DNA of 64,000 nucleotides from an uncultured Lachnospiraceae bacterium (GTDB lineage Bacteria > Bacillota > Clostridia > Lachnospirales > Lachnospiraceae), in assembly GCA_910580195.1 (NCBI GenBank), contig CAJTWA010000005.1:51455-115454 (forward strand), given 5' to 3'. Positions 55,150-63,975 of this stretch are shown in pieces (the stretch's first letter is position 1; every line of letters starts with the position of its first letter). A program made the translations under genes and the position numbers. A model generated the notes under the pieces. The model had not been told where the DNA came from and did not search any database. It worked only from the letters and a program-made list of their open reading frames with translations.

Positions 55150-57050
55150 GGAAATGGAAAGGGGCTGCCAGATGCATAGCGGCTCTTTTGCTGTCTGTGG
55201 GGTATCTCATGCCTAATCCAAAGTGGGAAAACAGGGAGGAGAAACATCAGGCATCCTATGTATTTATGACAAAGACAACGGGATGAAACAGGAGGCGGTA
55301 TCAGTTATGGGGTGTCAGTAGAAAACATCCACAATAAGAAGCATGTTGAAACGAGGCATAAGTTAATACCAGTTACCGTGGAATAAGAAGTAAATAAAGA
55401 GAACCAATAAGCAGAATGAAACGAGACATAAGTTAATACCAGTTACGGCAAAGTAAGTAGAGAACAGTAAGTTAAGAAAGCCATAGAAAGAGAGTTATCT
55501 TAGAAGCCACAGTGAGAGAGTCATCTTAGGAAGTTCTGCTAAGAGAGTTAGCTTAGGAAGAGCAGATATCTTCCTCACCATAAGGAGAAGTTCTGCTAAG
55601 AGAGTCAGAGCATATATCTTTGTAATCATAAGGAGAAGAAGGCATCTTAGAAAGCCACAATAAGAGAGTTAATTTGGAAGAAACAAATATCTTTGCCAGT
55701 ACAGAGAGAGTATTTTGAAAAAATCTAGCTTTGGTATCGAAGTAAGGATAACCATCTGGAATATTGAGTGAGTATCGAAGAAAAGATATTTCCCCATAAG
55801 AAGCCTATCTGGGGTATCGGGAGAGTCCCTTTGCAGCATCCAAGTGTGATATCGAAGTAAAGATATTTATCTAGGGTAGCAAGGTGTCCCGCCCCAAGCA
55901 AGGCGGATAGGTAAAAAAGTGGAGAGTTTTCTTGTCAATGTTCCTCTGGGGTATTTAGTGGGATTCAAGAGTGGCATGAAAGAAAAGATATTCCGCTGGG
56001 ATATCAAGAGAGAATATCGAAATAAAGATATTCTTCTGTGAATAATCCGCTGGGATATCAAGAGAGAGTATCAAAATAAAGATATCTGTCTGGGGTATCG
56101 AGTTTCCTCGCCCAAGCAAGGCAGATAGGTAAAAATATGGTAGCAATGTAGGGAGTTTTCTTGTCAACATCCCTCTGGGGTATCGGGAGGATTCAAGTGT
56201 GGTATCGAAGTAAAGATGTCCCTCTGGGGTATCAAGAGAGTATCGCAATAAAGATATCTATCTGGGGTATCAATGCGTAAGCCGCCCCAACAAGGCGGAT
56301 ATGCAAAGACAAGATGGGGTATCAAAAAAGTAGAGATATTCCACTATAAAAATCCAAGAGCAGTATCGAAGGAAAGACATTTATCTGGGGTATCAAGATG
56401 TCCCGCCCTAACAAGGCGGATATGTAAAGACAAGATGAGGTATTAAAAAATAGAGATATTCCTCTGGGGTATCGAAAGAGATAGCATCAAAATAAAAATA
56501 TTCCTCTGGAGTATCCAAGGCGTACCCACACAGGCAGCCCTTAGAACATTATAAAACTTTTCCCCGCCATATCTGGGCATGAAAGCAGATAGACATTCAT
56601 TGTAGGGAATTTTCAGTTAAAGGCTCTCTGGGGTATCTGGTTGAGAGTTTCTATGGAAGAGTATCAGGTATCAAATAAATGGAATGGTTCATCTGTTAGA
56701 ATCCAAATGGGGTATGAATATGCCCCACCCAATCCGGCGAGATGCAGCATTTCTAAAAGAAGGCCATAAAAGGTATTTACCGAGAAGTTCATTTGTAAAC
56801 ACCCAAGTGGGGTATCGCATTAAGAGGTTTTTTGTAACATTCAAGAGTGATATGGAAGTAAAGATATTCTTTTGTAAAACATCCAAGTGGGGTATCAAGA
56901 TGCGCCCCTATAGGCGACCATCAGAACATTGTAAAACTTTCCCCCGCCCACCAGTTTGTATCATTCAGTAATCATCTGGGGTATGGTGTTCCCGCCAGTT
57001 CCGGCGGACTTTAGTAACATTATCATAATCAGGGAAAGGTTTGGTGGAAG
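55150..57050 (+). repeat. 1.9-kb non-coding repeat region B
   Basis: Degenerate units only. At 55480-55690 AAGAGAGTTA/TCTTAG-like units of about 30-60 bp. From 55800 to 57000 larger units run: GGGGTATC, then CCGCC(C)...AAGGCGGATA (short GGCGG hairpin), then AAAGATAT and CATCTGGGG; about 16 GGGGTATC/G sites. No ribosome-site-supported gene. Confidence 0.75.
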
Positions 57051-57230
57051 ATGAAAAAAGAAGTCAATACTTTTGCAGAATATATGGCAGATAAGGACAG
57101 GGTAAGCGACACTGAGCGGGAACAAATCAATTTCCAAGTGGAGTTAATTGGGAGAATGGTTGAGGCATTGGAGGGAGATAGGCTTGCAAAATTGAGTAGT
57201 GCAGGGCATACCGATTTGGATATTCCATAA
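57051..57230 (+). CDS. Truncated XRE antitoxin-like protein
   Basis: 59 residues: MKKEVNTFAEYMADKDRVSD and TEREQINFQVELIGRMVEAL resemble the N-terminal part before the helix-turn-helix in XRE-type antitoxins, but the HTH that should follow is absent, replaced by a short tail. So it is a remnant rather than a working gene. GGTGGAAG precedes it. Confidence 0.45.
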   Translation: MKKEVNTFAEYMADKDRVSDTEREQINFQVELIGRMVEALEGDRLAKLSSAGHTDLDIP

Positions 57231-57342
57231 CCCTCTGGGGTACTTTATCCCACCAGTTCCGGCGGTCATCCCCCAATAACGGGGCGTCTCCTCATCCTAA
57301 CGTATGCTGTCCCACAAAAACTACGAGTTAATGTTTTTTCAG

Positions 57343-57512
57343 CCAAGTGTAACTGGGAGCAGTGCTTTATCCAGAAGTTTTGAAAGGATGGCATCCAAGG
57401 GAGCCTTAGGAATGCAGGAGCTGGAAAACCCAGCTATATAAGAGGATGCAAGTATCAGGCAATTTAGGACGCCTGATATTTTTTGTATTTTTCTTCCCTG
57501 CCTTGGGGTATC
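57343..57512 (+). ncRNA. Direct-repeat element copy 1, candidate small RNA
   Basis: About 170 bp starting GCCAAGTGTAACTGG, with internal short stems (AGCTGG / CCAGCT) and ending in a terminator hairpin TATCAGGC / GCCTGATA with TTTTTT (57453-57490). It is repeated at 57677-57846. No reading frame is conserved, so an RNA or a decayed gene end is likely. No clear promoter was seen. Confidence 0.4.
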
Positions 57513-57676
57513 CTAAGATGCGTTAGTAAAGTGCTTTTTGTAATGGTCGCTTAAGAGGTGTCCTAAGATGTGTTGGAAAAAGCTTTTAAAAGAATGCTGT
57601 AGAGTTTAGTTTGGGGTATGTGGAGATGCATGTAGGAAAACTTTGTTTTCCCAGAACTGCAATCTAACGGCTTTTC

Positions 57677-57846
57677 AGCCAAGTGTAACTGGTAGCGGTG
57701 CTTTATCCAGAAGTTTTAGAAGGGTAGCATCCAAGAAAGCCTTAGGAATGAAGGAGCTGGAAAACCCAACTATATAAGAGAACGCAAGTATCAGGCAATT
57801 TAGACCGCCTGATATTTTTTTGTATATTTTTCTCCTGCCTTGGGGT
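57677..57846 (+). ncRNA. Direct-repeat element copy 2, candidate small RNA
   Basis: Same as the copy at 57343, with about 15 substitutions; the same terminator hairpin (TATCAGGC at 57789-57796, GCCTGATA at 57807-57814, then T7) is exactly kept. Confidence 0.4.
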
Positions 57847-58063
57847 ATCTCCTCCCCCTGCGGAACTATTACAGGGGCTTTGGCAAAAGCAGGAGCCTTT
57901 CCCCCGTTGGAATGGACAAAATACCGCCCCCGGCTTTGGGCGCATTGCACAATCCTGAAAAAATAACTTGAATTACCCCTCCGGCAGAGTTATAACACAC
58001 ACCAGGCAAAGGAAAAAAAGAAATTTTGCCAGCAAAAAGCTAAGCATAGAAGGAGGTTGCATT

Positions 58064-58411
58064 ATGTGTGAAGTATTGTTGCCGGATGGGAAACTGGATG
58101 AAATCTGCAGCATGAAGACGGTGTGCGAGAAGTTTGTGGATATGGAGGAAAGCCGCAAGCGCGTATGGGCAGGGACAAAGGACATCGGTTCAGCCAACGG
58201 GGTTATGCTGGACTTCGGGACTGAGAGTTACTTTATTGGGAACATTGACAGCGGCAGGGCACGCGGGATTATGACCCAGTTCCTGAAGGAAGGGTATCTG
58301 GACTGCACATCCCTTGGTCTTAAGGTTGTGTCCGGGGTATCTGAAATCAGGGACGGCGTCCCATATATCCAGAAAGCGGACGCTGGAGGGGAGGACAGCT
58401 TCTGTATCTGA
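58064..58411 (+). CDS. Unknown protein, paralog of the next gene (Cys-tail family, short form)
   Basis: 115 residues: MCEVLLPDGKLDEIC, TKDIGSANGVMLDFGTESYFIGNIDSGRARGIM, EIRDGVPYIQK. AGAAGGAGG lies 7 bases before the ATG. It aligns along its length with residues 1-115 of the next protein but has no Cys-Gly tail. Mixed alpha/beta; no family recognised. First gene of the terminal operon. Confidence 0.7.
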   Translation: MCEVLLPDGKLDEICSMKTVCEKFVDMEESRKRVWAGTKDIGSANGVMLDFGTESYFIGNIDSGRARGIMTQFLKEGYLDCTSLGLKVVSGVSEIRDGVPYIQKADAGGEDSFCI

Positions 58412-58496
58412 AGCGCAGAGACCGGGGTATCTTTAATGTAGGGACAGCGGGGGCAATATAGCAAGCCCCCGGAACAGGAATAAAGGAGGTCAGGCT

Positions 58497-59024
58497 ATGA
58501 GCCGTATATTATTGAAAAATGGGTTATTGGATTTTATATGCAATGCATGCGCGGTAAAGGAAGAGATTGTGGAGTTGGAAGGGGAGACCAGACGCGTTTA
58601 CGAGTCCGTGAAGGACATCGGCAACGCCAACGCGGTTAAGGTTGAGTTCGATTTAGCGGATGGAGGCTGTTTCATCGGGAACCTCAGCAGCGGGAAGGTC
58701 AGGGACATCCTGTCCGGGGCTGCGGAGAAGGATTATCTGGACTGCCTTGATTTGGGCGCGAAGGATATTTCAGAGCTGGAGGAGATTGAGGATGGCGTTC
58801 CCTATGTACAGACTGTGCCTTTTATGGGGTATCAGAGCGTGGATATCACTGGGGGTATCAGGGAGACGTTCGCCGCAAACCAACCGGGCGCAAGCCTGTT
58901 CCAGACATCCCCATTTGGAGGCGACCCGTTTGGCACGCCGCAGGCTCCGTTTTTTAATGGCGGGCTTAATGGCTGTAGATGCGGCTGTGGCTGTGGGTGC
59001 AGATGCGGCGGCTCCATGTTTTAA
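58497..59024 (+). CDS. Paralog of the upstream gene with a Cys-Gly C-terminal tail
   Basis: 175 residues. Residues 1-110 resemble the preceding protein (VKDIGNANAVKVEF, FIGNLSSGKVRDIL, LEEIEDGVPYVQT). Then a Gly/Phe-rich segment (GASLFQTSPFGGDPFG) and a tail with GCRCGCGCGCRCGG, seven Cys alternating with Gly/Arg. Such tails can bind metals or link by disulfides; no family match. GGAGG precedes the ATG. Element motif occurs twice. Confidence 0.72.
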   Translation: MSRILLKNGLLDFICNACAVKEEIVELEGETRRVYESVKDIGNANAVKVEFDLADGGCFIGNLSSGKVRDILSGAAEKDYLDCLDLGAKDISELEEIEDGVPYVQTVPFMGYQSVDITGGIRETFAANQPGASLFQTSPFGGDPFGTPQAPFFNGGLNGCRCGCGCGCRCGGSMF

Positions 59025-59036
59025 GGAGGGCGCAAG

Positions 59037-60455
59037 ATGCAGAAAAGCAGCCTGCCAGTAGGGCTTAAGACATTAATCAGGTATTATGAGAAGGATGGGA
59101 CTCTGAGTTTGGAGAGCCCCATCCAGAGACGCTCCGGGCAGTGGAACAACTTAAAGCAGTCCATGCTGATACACTCCATGCTGTCAGATTACATCATCCC
59201 CCATATGTATTTCAGGAAAGAGCAGAAAGATGGGAGGAACTTCCTGACCGTGCTGGACGGCAAGCAGAGGCTGACCACATGCATGTCATTCATCAATGAC
59301 GAATGGACAACACATGCGAAAACGCCGGACGCGGTTTTGGATGGCGTACACTATGACCTTGCGCTGAAAAAGTTCTCGGAGCTTGAGGAGGACGTCAAAC
59401 AGGCAATCCTCGCCTACCGCTTCACAATCTACCAGCTTGAAGACTGCACGGACGGGGAAATCGAGGAGACGTTCGCGCGGATTAATAGCGGGGTTGCGTT
59501 GTCCAAGATCCAGTCCGCGAGACCCGTGCTTGGCATGGAGCTTGCGGGGTTCTTCAATGCGCTTGGCGGCAGCCCTTTTTTCCAGCAGTCCGTCAACCTG
59601 ACGCTTACACAGCTCAGGCGTGAGGACGATTTCCTGATGCTTTTGACCATAGCGATGCTTCTGGAAGACCTGTATTATGGCGACTTCCAGGTCAAGACCA
59701 ACGCGTCCGCGGCAGAGTGCGTGAGGTTTGCAGAAGTCATCCGCGGCGACTATTCCGTTGAGAAGCGTGAGATGATGGAGGGCGTTGTGGGGTATCTGGA
59801 CGGGGCGTTCGGCGGCTCCGAGAAGAAGTTCCTGCGCAAGACGAACATCCCAATCGTAGGGTATGTCGCGGCGTTGGCAAAGGAGCGGGGCATTGCGGAG
59901 CAGGACTATGCTTCGGCGGTGACGGGATTTTTCACCGTGGACGAGACGGAAGCCTATAAGGAAGCGTCAGGCTCCGGCAATGTAAAGATGGTGAACGTGA
60001 AGATAAGGATAGCGGAGCTTCTGTCCTACCTCATATCGTGTTTCCCTGACAAGTTTGGCAGCAGTGACAGGGAGCTGGTGGAGCGGTTCAATCCCGCTGT
60101 GAAGGAAGAAAGCATGGAAACAGAGGAAAAATCAGAAGGCATAGAGGTTTTGGGAGAAGAAAATGAGACAGTTTCAGGTTCTGAACCTGTGGAAGATATG
60201 GAGTCTTTGGAAGAAAGTGTGCCATCTTCGGATGATGAGCCTGTGGAAGAAGAATTAGAAGGTATGGAGTCTTTGGAAGAAGAGAATGAAATAGTTTCAG
60301 TTTCTGAACCTGTGGAAGAAGATATGGAGCCTTTAGAAGAGGGATCAGATGCAGAAAGCATGGAAACCGCAGAAGAACCAGAAGGTATACCATCTTTGGA
60401 TGAGGATTCTGCGGGGTATCCAGAAGTTCAGGAGGAAATGGATGGGGAACGATAA
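59037..60455 (+). CDS. DUF262 protein with acidic tail (second in window)
   Basis: 472 residues, DUF262/GmrSD-N type: SPIQRRSGQWNNLKQSMLIH near residue 27, DGKQRLTTC near 77, and FARINSG near 148. Unlike the gene at 7943 it has no AAA partner and instead carries a 100-residue very acidic repetitive tail (EEEPVEDMESLEE-like units). It starts after AAGGAGG and overlaps the DUF3846-like gene by 14 bases. It is a defence or nucleotide-sensing candidate. Confidence 0.83.
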   Translation: MQKSSLPVGLKTLIRYYEKDGTLSLESPIQRRSGQWNNLKQSMLIHSMLSDYIIPHMYFRKEQKDGRNFLTVLDGKQRLTTCMSFINDEWTTHAKTPDAVLDGVHYDLALKKFSELEEDVKQAILAYRFTIYQLEDCTDGEIEETFARINSGVALSKIQSARPVLGMELAGFFNALGGSPFFQQSVNLTLTQLRREDDFLMLLTIAMLLEDLYYGDFQVKTNASAAECVRFAEVIRGDYSVEKREMMEGVVGYLDGAFGGSEKKFLRKTNIPIVGYVAALAKERGIAEQDYASAVTGFFTVDETEAYKEASGSGNVKMVNVKIRIAELLSYLISCFPDKFGSSDRELVERFNPAVKEESMETEEKSEGIEVLGEENETVSGSEPVEDMESLEESVPSSDDEPVEEELEGMESLEEENEIVSVSEPVEEDMEPLEEGSDAESMETAEEPEGIPSLDEDSAGYPEVQEEMDGER

Positions 60456-60870
60456 GATAACGGCGTATTTCCTGCGCGTGTCAGAGGATGGGGAAACCAT
60501 CTATGAGGGGTATCTTGGGGAAATTGAGGATACACTGAAAGCGAAACAGGATTATGTCAATTTTGGCAAGGAAGGCGGGCTTATCCAGTGCGTCAGCCTG
60601 ACGGATGAAATTGACGTGATATGCAATGACGAAGGCAAGCTCCTGAATTTCCCGCCAAACCGCGCATGGCTTTATAAAGGCAGGATGGCTGACATTTTCT
60701 GTGGGAACATCCTGTGCGTCAGGCATGAAGGGGATATGTTTACCAGCATCCGTAAGGAGGATGTCCCTGTGGTTGAGGGCATCCTAAAGCCCATATGCGG
60801 CGGGGGTATGCTTGCCAAATGGGAGGACAGCTTTGAAACAGCAGACAAAACAGGGGAGAGCCAGGGATGA
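60442..60870 (+). CDS. DUF3846-like protein
   Basis: 142 residues. The middle holds the DUF3846 pattern DEIDVICNDEGKLLNFPPNRAW then ADIFCGNILC, common in small proteins of conjugative and phage elements in Bacillota. The ATG at 60442 (after AGGAGG) overlaps the DUF262 gene by 14 bases. Function unknown. Confidence 0.75.
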   Translation: MGNDKITAYFLRVSEDGETIYEGYLGEIEDTLKAKQDYVNFGKEGGLIQCVSLTDEIDVICNDEGKLLNFPPNRAWLYKGRMADIFCGNILCVRHEGDMFTSIRKEDVPVVEGILKPICGGGMLAKWEDSFETADKTGESQG

Positions 60871-60903
60871 ACGCCCTGGCTCTTCTGGAAAGGAGGGAGA
60901 CGT

Positions 60904-61302
60904 TTGGCGGTCACGGATGCAGTGGACAAAAACCTGCGCCCGCTTATTAATAAGCTCATGTTCTCCGGGTGCAGTGAAGAGGAGGCAATGGAGGAATATG
61001 CGGCGCACTGTGTGCAGGAAATGAAGCGGCACAGGCAGATTGTGGCGATGCGCCTTGTGGCGGAGCTTTACAATGGGAGATGGGAAACGCTTCAGGAAGA
61101 GTATGTGAAAGCCCTGTTCCCGATGGACTCCGGCATGGGGATGGGGCGGCGCTGCAGGTTCCTGTGCCTTTGCCTGCTGATGCAGGGGTTCCGGCACTTC
61201 TGCGGGGATGGCATGGAAGAGCTGTCTGGGTTGTCAGCAGCCTGCTCCCGGATGAGTTTGAGGGGGACGGACTGCCATTCACATAAGGCTTATGGCGATT
61301 AG
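60904..61302 (+). CDS. Recurring-unit protein 1 of 4
   Basis: 132 residues, start TTG after AGGAGGG. One copy of the recurring unit is visible: VAELYNGRWETLQEEYVKAL...RRCRFLCLCLLMQGF (about residues 52-100). Helical, no known family. It overlaps the next gene by 11 bases. Confidence 0.65.
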   Translation: MAVTDAVDKNLRPLINKLMFSGCSEEEAMEEYAAHCVQEMKRHRQIVAMRLVAELYNGRWETLQEEYVKALFPMDSGMGMGRRCRFLCLCLLMQGFRHFCGDGMEELSGLSAACSRMSLRGTDCHSHKAYGD

Positions 61303-61657
61303 GGACGCTGGGGTCGGGATGCTTGCAGAACTTGTAAAGAGCGTGAGCGGAGCGGCGGAGAAATACAGGAAATACTATATCGGGAGGGTAAACAGGGAGT
61401 ATCTTAATATGCTGGAATCCCTGCTTGCCTTACTGTATGAAGGGAAAGAGGTGGAGCTTGCGGCGGATTACCCAAAGGCTCTTTTGCTTGGGGAGGGGTT
61501 TGAAGAATTTAGCGGCATGGAGCGCACCCTGTGCCTGATGTTCCTTTTCAAGGGGCTTCAGCGGCAGGGGGAAGACGCGGCGGGCAGGATGCCGGAGTTC
61601 ATAAAGGAAGTGTCAACGGGGAACTACGGCATGGATGACCTGCCCTACCCGGAGTAA
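61292..61657 (+). CDS. Recurring-unit protein 2 of 4
   Basis: 121 residues with one unit: LLALLYEGKEVELAADYPKALL...ERTLCLMFLFKGLQ (about residues 45-92), matching the neighbours at LY, the D or E pair, A-x-x-L and the C-L-hydrophobic end. Overlaps the previous gene by 11 bases. No known family. Confidence 0.65.
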   Translation: MAIRDAGVGMLAELVKSVSGAAEKYRKYYIGRVNREYLNMLESLLALLYEGKEVELAADYPKALLLGEGFEEFSGMERTLCLMFLFKGLQRQGEDAAGRMPEFIKEVSTGNYGMDDLPYPE

Positions 61658-61674
61658 TGGAAGGAGGCGTACAT

Positions 61675-62184
61675 ATGCAGGACGGGGTATTAAGCGGCGC
61701 GGAAATCGAGATCATATTTGTGGCGGACGCTTTGTATGACAGGGACTGTAAGTCCCTGAAAGCAGACATAGAAAAGATAAGGGGCGGCAAGGGTTACAGT
61801 CTGGGGGAATGCCGGAAGAGCCGGGGTGTCTGCCTTGCCCTTGCGCTTGGGGCGTTGGATGCGTCCGGCATGGACGCGTCCGGCGGACTGCGTAAGCTGT
61901 TAAGCGGCAGGCGCAGCAGCGGGGTACAGCCTGAGCTGGCGGGGAGCGTCGCAAAGACGCTGTTTCTGCTGTATGGCGGGGACTGCGCGTCCCTGAAGGC
62001 GGATTTGTTGAAAGCGGGGTTCGCGGGCAGGCTTAATGCGGCGGATTACCCAAAAGAGCGGGGTGTCTGCCTGACGCTGTTCCTCGGAGGCTTAGGGGAA
62101 TCGGATGATGGGCTTGAAGTGTTGGAAAATCTTGCGGCGGGCTGGGAGAACCGCAGAACAAAAAATGGAGGAAGGAGACGTTGA
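61675..62184 (+). CDS. Recurring-unit protein 3 of 4 (two units)
   Basis: 169 residues, start at 61675 after GGAGG. Two units: ALYDRDCKSLKADIEKI...RGVCLALALGAL (about 22-65) and LLYGGDCASLKADLLKA...RGVCLTLFLGGL (about 100-143). The agreement (LY-x-x-D-C-x-S-L-K-A-D) is close, showing internal duplication. The last base is one base before the next gene. Confidence 0.7.
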   Translation: MQDGVLSGAEIEIIFVADALYDRDCKSLKADIEKIRGGKGYSLGECRKSRGVCLALALGALDASGMDASGGLRKLLSGRRSSGVQPELAGSVAKTLFLLYGGDCASLKADLLKAGFAGRLNAADYPKERGVCLTLFLGGLGESDDGLEVLENLAAGWENRRTKNGGRRR

Positions 62185-62185
62185 A

Positions 62186-62713
62186 ATGGCGATTCGTTCA
62201 TTGGAACCGCAAGATTCATTGGTATTGGACGCCCTTGGGTTCTATGCGGGCGAGGCTGACATCCTGCACAGGGACATGGAACAGGCGGAGCTTCATTTCC
62301 AGACAGCGGGGGATTTCCAGCGTTACCGGGGTATGCTCCTTGCATATGTGGGGCATATTGTGAAAGCCAGCGGGAATGAAGGGGCGGCTGCCCACTTCTT
62401 TGGGAAGGATACGATTAAGACCGTGGATGACATCCTGAAGATGACGCAGACAGAGGGCAGGTATCTGTTCCTGCTGTCGGACAATGTGCAGTCGCTGTAT
62501 GGAAGTGAGGCTGACGCCCTGCGTATTGATTTAGGCAAGGCAGCACTCTTATTTCAGGGGAGGGATTCATTCCGGGGGTACCGCCACATCATCCTTGCGT
62601 ATGTCAGGTATTTCCTAAAAGAAGTGAATTATTGCACGGCATACAGGTTCCTGAAAGCAAGGGTTAATCAGGAATTCCAGAAGTGGGAGAAGGGAGTAAA
62701 TGGAAAGCCATAA
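62186..62713 (+). CDS. Recurring-unit protein 4 of 4 (two units)
   Basis: 175 residues, ATG at 62186 after GGAGGAAGGAG. Units: LGFYAGEADILHRDMEQAEL...YRGMLLAYVGHI (about 16-60) and SLYGSEADALRIDLGKAAL...YRHIILAYVRYF (about 108-152). Last gene of the operon, followed by the terminator. Confidence 0.7.
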   Translation: MAIRSLEPQDSLVLDALGFYAGEADILHRDMEQAELHFQTAGDFQRYRGMLLAYVGHIVKASGNEGAAAHFFGKDTIKTVDDILKMTQTEGRYLFLLSDNVQSLYGSEADALRIDLGKAALLFQGRDSFRGYRHIILAYVRYFLKEVNYCTAYRFLKARVNQEFQKWEKGVNGKP

Positions 62714-62768
62714 AAGACGCGAGTCATGGCTTGCGCAGGGGATTGTGCAAAAGTATCCAAATAGATAG

Positions 62769-62797
62769 AGACCTGATTTTACCGTCAGGTCTTTTTC
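62769..62797 (+). terminator. Terminator of the recurring-unit operon
   Basis: AGACCTGA / TCAGGTCT stem with an 8-base loop and T5. It ends the set of genes running from 58064. Confidence 0.85.
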
Positions 62798-62849
62798 GTG
62801 CCTGTATTTAGGGGAAGGATATCTGTGGGGTATCTAAGGTCTGGGGGAT

Positions 62850-63035
62850 TGAAAAGAGAAGCCCTGTATTGAAATAAGGGAGGATATTTGAAGTAAGTTT
62901 GCCTGTGTTAAAATAAGAGGATATGTTTGAAGTAAGAATGCCTGCGTTGAAGTAAGAAGGGATGCTTGAGGCAAGTGTGCCTGTATTGAAATAAGGGAGG
63001 GTATTTGAAGCAAGAATGCCTGCTTGAATCCAGAG
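62850..63035 (+). repeat. Short tandem repeat at the end of the accessory element
   Basis: About five units of 36-39 bp containing GCCTG(T/C)(A/G)TTGAA(A/G)TAAG and TATTTGAAG. It precedes the IS630 insertion; minus-strand open frames over it are repeat translations. Confidence 0.75.
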
Positions 63036-63237
63036 AATCTTATTGGTTTGAAATGCGCCATGTGAACTGAGGTGGGTGGAAATTGGCTTGGAACATGCTA
63101 ACTGAACTGGGGCTGTGAAAATCGTTTTGATCGGCAAATTTGGGTTGAAATAAGTTGAGTGAAAATTGAATGGAAATGTGCTATTTGAAATAAGAAAAGT
63201 GAAAACCGTTCTAAGTTGATTCCTTTGATATATATAG

Positions 63238-63975
63238 TCAATCAACTTTAAAACAATCAAATAAAGCGTCATCAAATGTTTTGAAAAAAGGAAGTACCTT
63301 TCGTAACCGACGTTTTAACCAGCCCCAATACTTTTCAATGGGATTCAGTTCCGGGGAGTAGGGGGGCAGGAAAATGAGCCGGTGGCCATTTCTTTCTGCT
63401 ATGTTGGAAAGCTGCTGCTTACGGTGGAAGGCTGCATTGTCCATTACAATTACAGCCCCTTGGGGCAGGGCTGGCAGTAACTGCCCCGCAAACCACCCCT
63501 CAAACAGCCTGCTGTCCATTGTCCCGCTGTACTCAAATGGGGCAGCCACCCGGCTGCCCAGCTTTGCGGCGACAATGCCCACACGCTTATATTTTTTCCC
63601 TGGCACCTGGCTATACACAGCCTCCCCTTCCGGGGCATAGGCATATTCCCTGTATAAGCAGGTGTCAATGCCTGTTTCGTCCACATACGCTATGTCCTCT
63701 GGGGGGATGTCTTTTATCTCTTCCAGATATCCCATCACTTTTTCTGGGTTCTGCTTCTGGTACCAGGTGGTCTTTTTTTTCGTGTGATCCTCATCCGTTT
63801 GAGTGCCTTACGCACAGCTTCAGACGAGCAGCCGAATGCCCCTGCCATCTCACTTAGGTATGCGTCAGGGTGTTCCTTTACAAACTGCCTCAGCTTTTCC
63901 GGGTCAATTTTTTTGTGTGGCCTGTTTGGTTTCTTTGCTTTTAAATCTCCTTGTATAATGTATTTAGGTTGTTCG
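63238..63975 (-). mobile_element. IS630-family insertion sequence, transposase in two frames
   Basis: Minus-strand transposase. The first frame (63735-about 63975) encodes the HTH part (HLNHDPEKLRQFVKEHP-like region: IDPEKLRQFVKEHPDAYLSE...SSEAVRKAL). The second (63238-63738 and on from the slip) encodes the DDE domain: DETG, MDNAAFHRKQ and SPELNPIEKYW. The frames meet at A8 (63773-63780, as T on the plus strand), where a -1 slip gives KKKTTWYQK, as in known IS630s. No ATG start is evident at the left end of frame one; inverted ends and the TA target were not resolved. Confidence 0.8.

Larger units (their letters stand above)
57231..58063. other. Spacer with a duplicated 170-bp transcription unit-like element
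   Basis: Apart from the direct repeats listed separately, the spacer is gene-free; GGGGTATC appears after each copy (57507 and 57840). The ribosome site AGAAGGAGG of the next gene is at its right end. Confidence 0.5.

Noticed and set aside
57675..57950. 91-residue minus-strand frame over the 170-bp direct repeat
   Set aside because: Part of it recurs only because the DNA is duplicated; no ribosome site.
62808..63275. 155-residue minus-strand frame with FNTG-like repeats
   Set aside because: Translation of a 36-39 bp tandem repeat running into the IS end; no ribosome site.
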